From contig JAWXCM010000136.1 of assembly GCA_034408745.1 (NCBI GenBank), positions 1 to 21,363 of the forward strand: a stretch of DNA of 21,363 nucleotides, written 5' to 3'. Each line of letters opens with the position of its first letter. The stretch's first letter is position 1. Both the position numbers and the translations under genes were made by a program. Of the stretch, positions 1 to 7,194 are shown piece by piece. The notes under the pieces are model-generated. The model did no database searches, had not been told where the DNA came from, and was given only the letters and a program-made list of their open reading frames with translations. Source of the DNA: JAWXCM01 sp034408745. GTDB lineage: Bacteria > Acidobacteriota > Terriglobia > Bryobacterales > Bryobacteraceae.

Positions 1-35
1 AGTAGCAGATTCCAATCCTCGTCGAGAGGGTGCAT
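1..35 (-). CDS. Start of an unidentified gene running off the left edge
   Basis: An ATG at 35-33 on the minus strand opens a frame of 11 codons (M-H-P-L-D-E-D-W-N-L-L) that reaches the window edge without a stop. It sits directly downstream of a good sigma70-type promoter (-10 at 42-47), so the transcript would start at or next to the ATG and be nearly leaderless. No family can be recognised from 11 residues. The promoter context is the main support. Confidence 0.4.
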   Translation of the reverse strand, partial: MHPLDEDWNLL

Positions 36-41
36 GCTGAC

Positions 42-70
42 AGTATAGCGCCTTCATTAAAAAACATCAA
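42..70 (-). promoter_or_regulatory. Sigma70-type promoter for the left-edge gene
   Basis: On the minus strand a -35 box TTGATG (70-65) is followed by a 17-bp spacer and a -10 box TATACT (47-42). Both boxes match the consensus at most positions and the spacing is ideal. The predicted transcription start is near 35, the first base of the ATG, so a leaderless mRNA is likely. Downstream of the S55-propeller operon this marks a separate transcription unit. Confidence 0.6.
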
Positions 71-96
71 TCCTTAAGTTAGCGCTTATGGGCCCT

Positions 97-120
97 GGGG
101 CAGGCCCCCGGAGCTGCCCC
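97..120 (-). terminator. GC-rich hairpin after the propeller gene (terminator-like)
   Basis: An inverted repeat of seven perfect G/C-rich pairs (97-103 with 114-120, ten-base loop) begins three bases after the stop codon of the minus-strand propeller gene. No T-tract follows on the minus strand, so it is not a textbook intrinsic terminator. It may end transcription or protect the 3' end of the mRNA. Confidence 0.4.
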
Positions 121-123
121 CTG

Positions 124-2337
124 TCACGTTTTATCTGGGACTATGGTTTTGGCTACGCTTACGTTGTCGTACTCGTCGGTTACGCGGACGGCTACGACCA
201 CTTCACCGGCTCCGGCTTCCATCGTGAGGTTGTAGTCTAGCTGGGGGGCGTCGGAGAGCTTCGAAACGGGGTCGGCTACAACCCAGTCGGCCCCATTCAT
301 GGAATACTCGGCCTTGCTGATGATGCCTTTGGCGTCGCGAGCCTGCCAGCGCACATTGACCGCCGTACCGGAGCGAGTTGCATTTAGTCCGTTAATGACG
401 GGCGGCGTGTTGTCGATGCCGAAGCGATCGCCTTCGACGCTGGCGGTTAGCGCCTGTTCGGGCGGATTGTCGGGCGCGTCGGTGACGGTTACCCGCATCA
501 CGTAGTCGCCGTCCGGGAACGCGGTGGAATCGAAGCTGAGGTACTTCTCCTTCACCTTGTCGCGCAGCAGCTTCCATTCCTTCTCCGCCAGCCCGCGGAT
601 CTCCACCTTCGACAGAACGTTATCGCCGTTCGGATCGTTGACCGCCCAGCGGAGTCCGGTGAAGCCTTTGGCGTAGTTCATCGAGCTCGACGTGGTGTTA
701 TCCAGAGCGACGGAGGCATTGACGGGACGCTTCGACCCGATGGGCGGCAGAGTCAGCGTGGTTGGCGTGGTCAGTGTGATGGTGGATGGTGCGGCGAAAC
801 GGTAGTTGGCCGGGGTCACCTCCACTTCGCTGACGACTGGGGGAACGTTCTTCGTTTTGTACGCCACTTCGATCTCGCGCAGTTCGGGCGAGGTCGCGCC
901 GCTGGTGTTCATGGTCAGCCGGTACTGGAGAAATCGAGCCGGCGGGGACGCGACGCGGCCGTTGCCATCGAGCGCTGCCCAGGGGCTCCAGTTCTTCTGC
1001 GGCCGGTCGAGGTTGCCACTGCGGGTTTCCAGTTTTACCGTACCGCCCTGCAGTTCGGTCTTGGTAGAGGCTCGGCCCCAGAGGGAGAAGAAGCCGACGT
1101 CGAGTGCTTCGCTTTCGTAGGTGCCGGAGCGCTCGACGCCAGGCCCCACCGAGTACACCTTGCCGACATTGCCGGTGGCTGCGTACATGCGGTTGCCCGG
1201 GCCAGTCGCCAGCGCCGTGACCTGGGTCGGGTCGGCGTTGATGAGCAGCGTGGAATAACGCTCGGAATCAAGACGATACAGGTAGCCTTTGTTGCCGGTG
1301 CCCAGCACGGGGCGGCCGTTGCTGTCGAAGGCGATGGCGTAAACCACGTCGGCCGGATTGGTCCACATACGCTGCGGATAGCCGTCGACGCCGATGCGAT
1401 ATACCTCAGACCCACCGGCTATCGAAACCGGCGCGGACTGCGGTGCAGACGGCGCGGGCTGAAGCGGCCGGGCCTGCGCGGCAGCCGGAGCTCCCGGAGG
1501 CGCAGGAGGTGCCGGCGAGGGCTGCGGGACAGGAACGGAAAGAGATGGGCCGGTTGTCGCGCTCTTGTTGCCAACGGCAGCGGCGTACACAGAGCCGTCC
1601 TTTGCGACGGCCACGGCGGTCACCTCACGCTTCGCCGTCTGATACAAAACGAACCCATTTGCGTCGGGCGAGATGCGCAGCACCAGGCCGCCTGGTTCGG
1701 TGCCAACGATGAGGTTATCTTTTGCGTCGATGGCGAGCGATCTTGCGTGCGTTTCCTCGGTTTTGAAGAAGACGCTGCCCTGACCGTTCGGCGTGACGCG
1801 GTGAATCTCGCCACTGTCGCCGGTGGCAACGAAAAGGTCGCCTTTACCGCTGAACGCGAGCGCCCAGATGTAGTGGGCTTTGGGGTCGTAGAAGACGTCG
1901 AATTTGCCATCCGCACCGTTGACGCGATAGACCTTGCCGTCGGGCGCGGTACCCACGTACACACGATCCTGCCTGTCGATGGCGATGGTCTGGATTTGCA
2001 GGCCGGGGAGTTCCGCCACGGTACGCGATTTGCCCTGCTCGTCGACCGCGGTCAGCTTCGAAGAGGCGGCGCCTGGCGAACCGCCGCCGGTGTAGAGCGT
2101 GCCTTTGGAATCGACGGCCAGCGCCCAAAGATACGCGGTGGAGGGATCGGCCAGTTCGCGGAACTGCGGCGCCAGCATCAGACGCCCGTCGCTCCGCATG
2201 GATAGCCCTTTCAGGGTTCCTTTTTCAAAGTCCGTACGGTCATTGTGGACCCAGCTCTGGGTGTCCACGGCAAACAGCAGCGGCACGGCACTCACCACCA
2301 GTGGGAGTACCGCGAGGATAGCGAAATTTTTGGTCAT
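124..2337 (-). CDS. Exported beta-propeller protein with Fn3/Ig-like C-terminus (cassette 1)
   Basis: 737 aa. A signal peptide is visible (MTKNFAILAV..., hydrophobic to about residue 23). Residues 65-255 hold propeller-type repeats of the form 'G-x-(L/V)-Y-x-G-T-x-x-G-x-(V/L)-x-R', such as VYVGTAPDGKVYRV near 126-138. A Pro/Ala-rich linker (257-308) interrupts the repeats, and further blades run to about 397. A discoidin-like stretch (400-525) and two Fn3/Ig-like modules follow, the last announced by 'FGIDNTPPVI'. The ATG at 2337 was chosen because it begins the signal peptide one base after the upstream stop; a longer reading to 2421 would place 28 non-signal residues first. It is translationally coupled to the S55 gene and paralogous to the gene at 16454. 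The role is unknown: an extracytoplasmic binding or scaffold protein for the S55 protein is inferred. Confidence 0.85.
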   Translation of the reverse strand: MTKNFAILAVLPLVVSAVPLLFAVDTQSWVHNDRTDFEKGTLKGLSMRSDGRLMLAPQFRELADPSTAYLWALAVDSKGTLYTGGGSPGAASSKLTAVDEQGKSRTVAELPGLQIQTIAIDRQDRVYVGTAPDGKVYRVNGADGKFDVFYDPKAHYIWALAFSGKGDLFVATGDSGEIHRVTPNGQGSVFFKTEETHARSLAIDAKDNLIVGTEPGGLVLRISPDANGFVLYQTAKREVTAVAVAKDGSVYAAAVGNKSATTGPSLSVPVPQPSPAPPAPPGAPAAAQARPLQPAPSAPQSAPVSIAGGSEVYRIGVDGYPQRMWTNPADVVYAIAFDSNGRPVLGTGNKGYLYRLDSERYSTLLINADPTQVTALATGPGNRMYAATGNVGKVYSVGPGVERSGTYESEALDVGFFSLWGRASTKTELQGGTVKLETRSGNLDRPQKNWSPWAALDGNGRVASPPARFLQYRLTMNTSGATSPELREIEVAYKTKNVPPVVSEVEVTPANYRFAAPSTITLTTPTTLTLPPIGSKRPVNASVALDNTTSSSMNYAKGFTGLRWAVNDPNGDNVLSKVEIRGLAEKEWKLLRDKVKEKYLSFDSTAFPDGDYVMRVTVTDAPDNPPEQALTASVEGDRFGIDNTPPVINGLNATRSGTAVNVRWQARDAKGIISKAEYSMNGADWVVADPVSKLSDAPQLDYNLTMEAGAGEVVVAVRVTDEYDNVSVAKTIVPDKT
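1414..1569 (-). repeat. Low-complexity Pro/Ala linker between propeller blades
   Basis: Codons 257-308 of the propeller gene encode a Pro/Ala/Ser/Gln-rich stretch with runs such as PSPAPPAPPGAP. It lies between a blade ending in 'SVYAAAVG' and the next beginning 'VYRIG'. The paralogue has its own low-complexity insert at the same place, but Thr/Ser/Gly-rich and unrelated in sequence. Confidence 0.7.
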
Positions 2338-2338
2338 C

Positions 2339-4201
2339 TTATCTGACTGTGATCCGGACAGACTGGCTGCCCGACACCACGAACTCGAATGGAATGGAGG
2401 CCTGCTCCTGTGTACTCTCACCGGATGAAACGAAGGGGCGATTGCCTGCGCGGCTGGCCTGCATCACGTTTAGTACGGAGGCGGGGAGGCTGGGCATGGT
2501 TTTGTCGTCTTCGTAGAACGTGGGCCGCGGCTGCACCAGCGAAACGTACAGGCGGTTATTGCTGCGTTCCTGGTTGATCAGCGATACAGCCTGAGGCAGA
2601 TCGATGAACCGGTTCGCCGAGCCTGCGAAGGTCTGCGCGCGGTTCAGCGTGTCGGCATCGCTGAGCAGGATGCGGTGTTCGCCCTTTGGCATGCCCGCCG
2701 GGATCTTCACTTTGATCTCGCGCTCGATGCGATCCCCGCGATAGGGCCGCAGGTACACCTTGAGCGGAACCTCGGAGCCTGCTTCGACTTCCGTCACCGG
2801 GATCCAGGCGCTTTCCAGGGTCGCGATGCGGCGTTGCGGCAGCAGGTCGACTGTGGCGTTCACGCTGCGGAGCCGGGGCACCTTGACGTTGTTTCCGTAC
2901 AGCTTGTTGAACTTGTCGCCCCACCAGCCGGCCAGCATCATGGACGGAGGCATTGGCACATCGCCCGGGGCCAGCATGGTGTTGAGGCTGATGTTCGACA
3001 TGCCCTCCAGTTCGATATCGCCGCTGAGGCGGTATGTCGCTTCCTCGGCGAAGTCGTTAAAACCGGAGATGGAGTTGAACAGCGTGGCCATCATCAGGTA
3101 GGGGGTCCACTTCTGCTCGACGAAGACGTTGAAGTGCAGTTCTTTTTCGCGCTTCACTTTGTCGCCGTCGCCGAAGGTGCGGACCTTGACGGTGACCGGG
3201 ATCATTTCCGAGGTGGAGCCGAGCTCGCCCATGATGCCGCTGTGGCGATCCTGTTTGAGGGATCCGACTACGCCGGTGGCGTTCGCCAGTTTCACCGGCT
3301 GATAGGTGGAGCCGAGAACCATGAGGACGTCGCCAGTGGCCATCGGGATGTCGACAGGGCCGAGGTTCAGAAACTGGTGGCCGAAGCCGAGCACGCGGTT
3401 GCCGTCGTTATAGGTGGTGGTTCCGAGAGCCGTGACGCTCATGTCGCCTGAGACCAGCACGCCCGCGATCGGGTCGCCGGGCTGCAGCGAGTTTTTCCAG
3501 TCGCCGGTGGGGGCTGCCGTCTTCAGTGCAGCGCTGGCGCCGCCCTGCACGGGCGTCACGCCGAGTTGCCGGAAGATGGGGCCGAACTGCTCCAGCGCGC
3601 TCGCATGGAAGCCGGAGAAGAGCAGCGGAGTGTCGATGGGCTGCAGCAGCGGCTGGCTGGTGGAGAATTCCTGCGAGACTCCGGCGGAGACGGCCTGGGC
3701 CATCACTTCGCTCGGGATTTCGAGAGTGGAGGCGCGCTGCACGCGACCCTGAGCGCCAGGCACGCGGGCGTCGGAGGGGCGGCTCCAGTCGAGCGCATTG
3801 ATGTCGAGCATCAGTTCGATGGGCGTGATTCCGCAGATGGGCTCTTTGGTAAACGCGCCGATGCGCAGGGAGACGGCTCCGACGAGCTTGCCGTCGACAT
3901 ACACGGGGCTGCCGCTCATGCCTGCGGCCACTCCGGTCTCGATGGCCCGTCCGCCCATGCGGCACAGGATGATGTCCTGTTTCGGGCCCCAGGCGTTCTT
4001 CCAGATGCCGATGAGGTCGATGGGAACGGCTTCGGGCTCGACGCCCTGGAACGTGGTCCAGGCGGTGCCCTTCATGCCGGGCTTCACGTCGGCGAGCTTT
4101 AGAATCTCGGTTTTGCCGGCGCGGGGGCGCTCGGCGGAAGATGGCGGAGCCGCGAATGCGACTGTGGCGACGGCGATTAGAGCGATAATTGCTGACTTCA
4201 T
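2339..4201 (-). CDS. Exported SpoIVB/S55 peptidase-domain protein (cassette 1)
   Basis: 620 aa with a signal peptide (MKSAIIALIAVATVAFAA, cleavage near 18-23). The motif GMSGSPVYVDGKLVGAV (94-110) matches the serine-nucleophile region of SpoIVB (family S55), with probable nucleophile Ser96. A second motif, 'GDMSVTALG...GNRVLGFGHQF' (252-277), matches the SpoIVB region carrying the catalytic His (here His275). In SpoIVB the His part precedes the Ser part; here the order is reversed. The acidic residue expected about 15 residues before the Ser is absent (RMGG at 81-84). The C-terminal 200 residues look like a beta-sandwich. The start at 4201 gives a clean signal peptide; the longer ATG at 4258 falls within a putative -10 box. 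The next gene starts one base after its stop. Proteolytic activity is unproven. Confidence 0.85.
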   Translation of the reverse strand: MKSAIIALIAVATVAFAAPPSSAERPRAGKTEILKLADVKPGMKGTAWTTFQGVEPEAVPIDLIGIWKNAWGPKQDIILCRMGGRAIETGVAAGMSGSPVYVDGKLVGAVSLRIGAFTKEPICGITPIELMLDINALDWSRPSDARVPGAQGRVQRASTLEIPSEVMAQAVSAGVSQEFSTSQPLLQPIDTPLLFSGFHASALEQFGPIFRQLGVTPVQGGASAALKTAAPTGDWKNSLQPGDPIAGVLVSGDMSVTALGTTTYNDGNRVLGFGHQFLNLGPVDIPMATGDVLMVLGSTYQPVKLANATGVVGSLKQDRHSGIMGELGSTSEMIPVTVKVRTFGDGDKVKREKELHFNVFVEQKWTPYLMMATLFNSISGFNDFAEEATYRLSGDIELEGMSNISLNTMLAPGDVPMPPSMMLAGWWGDKFNKLYGNNVKVPRLRSVNATVDLLPQRRIATLESAWIPVTEVEAGSEVPLKVYLRPYRGDRIEREIKVKIPAGMPKGEHRILLSDADTLNRAQTFAGSANRFIDLPQAVSLINQERSNNRLYVSLVQPRPTFYEDDKTMPSLPASVLNVMQASRAGNRPFVSSGESTQEQASIPFEFVVSGSQSVRITVR

Positions 4202-4256
4202 TGTGCGCGGAACCTGCCCGACGCTTCTTGCTGGGAAGCCTGGGGGACTTCCTCCC

Positions 4257-4285
4257 ATTATGCGTCCTTAAACATTGGACGTCAG
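4257..4285 (-). promoter_or_regulatory. Possible promoter of S55-propeller cassette 1
   Basis: On the minus strand CTGACG (4285-4280) and CATAAT (4262-4257) are separated by 17 bp, matching 4/6 and 5/6 consensus positions. Transcription would start near 4250, giving a leader of about 50 nt before the ATG at 4201. The placement agrees with choosing the shorter S55 start. Confidence 0.4.
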
Positions 4286-4321
4286 GACCCCCCATTTTGG
4301 TTTACCTTCCTTAATGGTTCA

Positions 4322-5119
4322 TTGGCGGGGTGCCGATGGAACGTTTGCGTGTCACTTTCGAATCTGCTTGACCGTTTGTTCCCGAGATCCTCGCCTGGTG
4401 CGGTGTCGCCGGTGCAGCCTTTGGGGGAGCCGCCTGTCGAGCTGGTGGCAGCCCTCCGAGACGGCACGTGTATGCTGTTCACGGGCGAGGAGTTCAGCCG
4501 CCAGTGTGGGATGCCGGTCTGGCATTACCTGATGCTGGGGCTGGGCGACTATCTGGCGGATACGCGGAGGATTGGGCGGGAGGACGGGGACAGGCTGCGC
4601 CAGATTCACCGGGATAAGAAGTACGGGCATGTTGAGCGGATCGTTCGAGCGCTGCTGCAGGAGCACCCGGAGGCGATCCCGGAGTACCTGGCAAAGATGA
4701 ACTCGCGGCCGCTGATGATGCCGCCGGCACAGGAACTGCTGAAGAAGCTGCCATTTGCGGTGGTGGTGTCGCCGATGCCCGACGGGGTGGCGGCGAAGAT
4801 GGGCCGGGAGACGGTGCGGCTGCGCGGCGATTTGTTTTGGCCGGATGAGGCTGAGGGTCCGGCTCGGGCGCTTTGTGCTGAGGTGGTGCGGGGTCGGACG
4901 GTGCTGTTTGTTGGCACGTCGGCTGCGGAGATCGAGCGTTGGTATGGGGTGGCGGGTGCTGGTCCTCACTTTGCGTTGCTGCCGAAGGGTCAGGCGCTGG
5001 AGGGGAAGACGGCGGCTAAGTATGGGATTCGGTCGCTGGTGTATGACGTGTCGACCTCCCAGGCTCTGGTCGAGTTTCTGAAGAAGCTTCAGTCAACTGG
5101 GCGCTCTTTAGATGGTTAG
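4322..5119 (+). CDS. Degenerate SIR2-like domain protein
   Basis: Up to 265 aa, no signal peptide. The layout follows a bacterial SIR2-like (SIR2_2) domain: 'ALRDGTCMLFTGEEFSRQCGMPVW' (45-67, read in overlapping parts) stands where 'VLFxGAGxSxxAGxPSW' is expected; 'RLRGDL' (167-171) sits at the usual KLHG site; 'TVLFVGTSAAE' (193-203) sits at the LFxGYSxxD site; and 'HFALLPKG' then 'KYGIRSLVYD' (216-242) match the conserved C-terminal strand pair. The NAD-binding GAG is GEE, the TN(F/Y)D motif is missing, and the catalytic His is Arg, so NADase or deacylase activity is unlikely. The start is uncertain: TTG at 4322 or GTG at 4349; the ATG at 4472 would cut into the first motif. It diverges from the S55 operon. 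The function is unknown. Confidence 0.7.
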   Translation: MAGCRWNVCVSLSNLLDRLFPRSSPGAVSPVQPLGEPPVELVAALRDGTCMLFTGEEFSRQCGMPVWHYLMLGLGDYLADTRRIGREDGDRLRQIHRDKKYGHVERIVRALLQEHPEAIPEYLAKMNSRPLMMPPAQELLKKLPFAVVVSPMPDGVAAKMGRETVRLRGDLFWPDEAEGPARALCAEVVRGRTVLFVGTSAAEIERWYGVAGAGPHFALLPKGQALEGKTAAKYGIRSLVYDVSTSQALVEFLKKLQSTGRSLDG

Positions 5120-5207
5120 CCGGTTTCGTGGGGATTTGGCCAGTCGGCAGACGTTCAGGGGATTGATGCGACCCACCGCTTTCAGCCCAGAACACGATGC
5201 GGGTCCG

Positions 5208-5867
5208 TCAGTTGCCCATTGCTTTGTCTATGACAGAAGAAAGCTGATTGGCCAGCATCTCAGCCATTAATTGCTCCATGGCGCGAACGTCGACGCGCTT
5301 GTCTCCCCAAGCGGCGTCAGCTGCGTCAAGAGCTTTGTAATAAGGCTCGCGGTTAGCGACGATCTGCTCTGGGATGGTATCAATACCCGGCAATCGATAT
5401 CCGAGCCTGGCGCAGAGCACAAGATACGAGACAGCGCGGCTGGTTCTTCCGTTCCCACCGGAGAAGGGGTGGATCCAGTTTACACGCCACATAAGATACG
5501 CAGAAAGGTGAAGCGCTGAAGTCGCGTGGTTGGACCAGTGACCATTCACGTACTCACACATTTCTTCGACGTGCTCAGACACAGACTCTGGCTCTGGCGG
5601 TTGATGCGTCGTGCCCTTTATATGCACTGGTCCCGTGCGAAAATTTCCGGCACACGTGTAAATATCTTTGATTGCAAGCCGCTGAAGCTTCTGGATGATA
5701 CTCGGGCGCAGCTTGAATTCCACTCGCTGCGAGTCATCCACCATCTTCAACACTTCGTCAAACTGGATTAGTCCATTCCGCGCCTCAAGCGCTGCCTTCT
5801 CTTCAGGATCGCGACAGAGTTGATGAGATGCTGGCTTGCTATCGCGCTGGATGTCCGTTCTGCGCAT
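5208..5867 (-). CDS. Fic/DOC-family protein (putative AMPylating toxin)
   Basis: 219 aa. The Fic active-site motif HPFSGGNGRTSR is at 133-144, with catalytic His133, the anion-binding GNGR and the terminal Arg. The flap or target-docking segment 'GPVHIKGTTHQPPEP' is at 79-93. Fic proteins usually transfer AMP from ATP to a Ser/Thr/Tyr hydroxyl on a target protein. The acidic residue (D/E) normally before GNGR, which coordinates Mg2+, is Gly here, so activity or nucleotide preference may differ. The ATG at 5867 lies inside the end of the preceding small gene (29-bp overlap), typical of coupled toxin-antitoxin pairs. The region is visibly less GC-rich than its neighbours, consistent with horizontal transfer. 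Confidence 0.85.
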   Translation of the reverse strand: MRRTDIQRDSKPASHQLCRDPEEKAALEARNGLIQFDEVLKMVDDSQRVEFKLRPSIIQKLQRLAIKDIYTCAGNFRTGPVHIKGTTHQPPEPESVSEHVEEMCEYVNGHWSNHATSALHLSAYLMWRVNWIHPFSGGNGRTSRAVSYLVLCARLGYRLPGIDTIPEQIVANREPYYKALDAADAAWGDKRVDVRAMEQLMAEMLANQLSSVIDKAMGN

Positions 5868-6045
5868 TAATCCTCAGTTCCTCAGCCGCACGGTTGATGG
5901 TGTCGCGGGTGATGCGCTCATTTTCGAAATGAGTGTTTCCATACGCGAAGCTCCGGCGCTGAGCCTCCTGCTCTGCTGACGTATTCTGGCGCTCACGAGA
6001 CGCGTTCAGTAGAGACTCTAGTTTGCTCGGCATGTTCTTGATCAT
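5839..6045 (-). CDS. Small Fic-associated protein, probable antitoxin
   Basis: 68 aa, charged and mostly helical, directly upstream of the Fic gene and overlapping it by 29 bp. Residues 31-49 (RSFAYGNTHFENERITRDT) contain an E41-N42 pair in a helix, resembling the Fic-inhibitory motif (S/T)xxxE(G/N), although the residue four before Glu is Asn37 rather than Ser/Thr. In Fic modules this helix blocks the gamma-phosphate site of ATP. The start ATG at 6045 was chosen; an in-frame ATG at 6033 is an alternative. The antitoxin assignment rests on gene order and this partial motif. Confidence 0.65.
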   Translation of the reverse strand: MIKNMPSKLESLLNASRERQNTSAEQEAQRRSFAYGNTHFENERITRDTINRAAEELRINAQNGHPAR

Positions 6046-6227
6046 ATCCCAAAGACTCCGCGGTTGCCCCTCTAATAGAGTTTTTTAGTCCTGACCGCAG
6101 TTTTCCCTGATTGTCCTCGATCTGAGTCTGCCCGACAACTCAGGTGGGTGCACAAGATAGACCGGCCGTTCGATTGCTCTTGCGGTTAATCAGGAGACGA
6201 CCGGCCGCTGATCCGAGCGTCACGCTT
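6046..6227. other. Intergenic region upstream of the Fic pair
   Basis: No convincing gene is seen here. An 11-bp inverted repeat (6070-6080, stem CTCT/AGAG) about 25 bp upstream of the antitoxin start could be an autoregulatory operator, but its stem is only four bases. CGGCCG occurs twice, near 6163 and 6202. Confidence 0.3.
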
Positions 6228-6268
6228 GCTGCTCGGTGGTGAACTAGCCGCCCTCGACGCGAGCAGCA
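6227..6268 (-). terminator. Hairpin downstream of the dehydratase gene
   Basis: A nine-base perfect inverted repeat (6227-6235 with 6260-6268, TGCTGCTCG/CGAGCAGCA, 24-base loop) starts five bases after the dehydratase stop codon on the minus strand. No T-tract follows. It plausibly marks the 3' end of the dehydrogenase-dehydratase transcript and the border with the Fic pair. Confidence 0.4.
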
Positions 6269-6272
6269 TCCT

Positions 6273-7193
6273 CTAAGTGTTGCCGCCGGAGAAGATCATC
6301 CCCAGGCGGCTGACGCCGGCGGGTAGCTTGCGGAACAGCCCCGCTGCCGCACTGACTGCGCCGCTGGGTTCTACGACTACCTTGAGGCGGCTCATTACCA
6401 GTAACTGGGACTGGCGGATTTCAATTTCGCTGATGAGCAGGATGTCGTCGACTAAGCGTTGCACTATGGGGAAGGTCAGGGCGCCGGGTTTGGTGGGGCG
6501 GAGGCCGTCGGCGATGGTTTCGGGGGGCGGGATCTCTACGCGCTCGCCTTTGCGGACGGAGAGAAACATGTCGTTTGCCAGCTCGGGCTCGGCTCCATAG
6601 ACGCGGACTTCGGGGCGCAGTCCGCGCACTGCGGTCGCGGTCCCGGAGAGCAGTCCGCCTCCGCCGACGCAGGCGACCACGGCGTCGAGGTCTGGCACCT
6701 GTTCCATCAGTTCGAGCGCCGCGGTGCCCTGGCCGGCAATGATCCACTCGTGGTCGAACGGCGGGACCAGCGTGGCGCCGGTTTCGGCGGCGATGTGGCG
6801 GCCGATGGCCTCGCGGTCTTCGGTGAAGCGGTCATACGTCACGATTTCGGCACCGTACGCGCGCGTGGCGGCGACCTTCGCGGCGGGCGCGTCGGTCGGC
6901 ATGACGATGGTGGCTCGCGTGCCGACCACCGCGGCGGAGCGTGCGACCGCCTGGGCGTGATTGCCGGAGGAGAACGCGACCACGCCTCGGGGCAGGTCCG
7001 CGGCCGGGATCGAAAGCAGGAAGTTTGCCGCTCCGCGGATCTTGAACGAGCCGGTGGTCTGCAGGTTCTCGCACTTGAAGAAGCACTGGCACCCTGCGAT
7101 TTCGTCGAGCAGCCGCGAGGTCATTACGGGGGTGCGTTTGGCGAGCGGGCGGATTCGCTCCGATGCCGCCTGGATATCGGCGAGCTGAACCAT
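6273..7193 (-). CDS. Threonine/serine dehydratase (PLP fold type II)
   Basis: 306 aa, the length of the short catabolic threonine dehydratase / serine racemase-like group; it lacks the ACT-type regulatory domain of biosynthetic IlvA. The PLP-binding lysine is K51 in GSFKIRGA (49-55). SSGNHAQ (75-81) binds the substrate carboxylate, GGGGLLSG (177-184) binds the PLP phosphate, and SGGN lies at the C-terminus. The likely reaction is L-threonine to 2-oxobutyrate plus ammonia, or L-serine to pyruvate; serine racemase activity cannot be excluded. The ATG at 7193 begins the family-typical N-terminus 'VQLADIQAASERI' one base after the upstream stop; upstream codons in frame encode the antisense-like, Ser/Pro-rich reading of the neighbouring gene. 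It is coupled to the dehydrogenase. Confidence 0.9.
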   Translation of the reverse strand: MVQLADIQAASERIRPLAKRTPVMTSRLLDEIAGCQCFFKCENLQTTGSFKIRGAANFLLSIPAADLPRGVVAFSSGNHAQAVARSAAVVGTRATIVMPTDAPAAKVAATRAYGAEIVTYDRFTEDREAIGRHIAAETGATLVPPFDHEWIIAGQGTAALELMEQVPDLDAVVACVGGGGLLSGTATAVRGLRPEVRVYGAEPELANDMFLSVRKGERVEIPPPETIADGLRPTKPGALTFPIVQRLVDDILLISEIEIRQSQLLVMSRLKVVVEPSGAVSAAAGLFRKLPAGVSRLGMIFSGGNT

Positions 7194-7194
7194 T

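Noticed and set aside
3408..4295. Long minus-strand frame overlapping the S55 gene
   Set aside because: Arg-rich composition and no motifs; the overlapping frame has a signal peptide and the S55 motifs.
6070..6087. Hairpin plus T-run resembling an intrinsic terminator on the plus strand
   Set aside because: The stem is four A/T-containing pairs and no plus-strand gene ends here.
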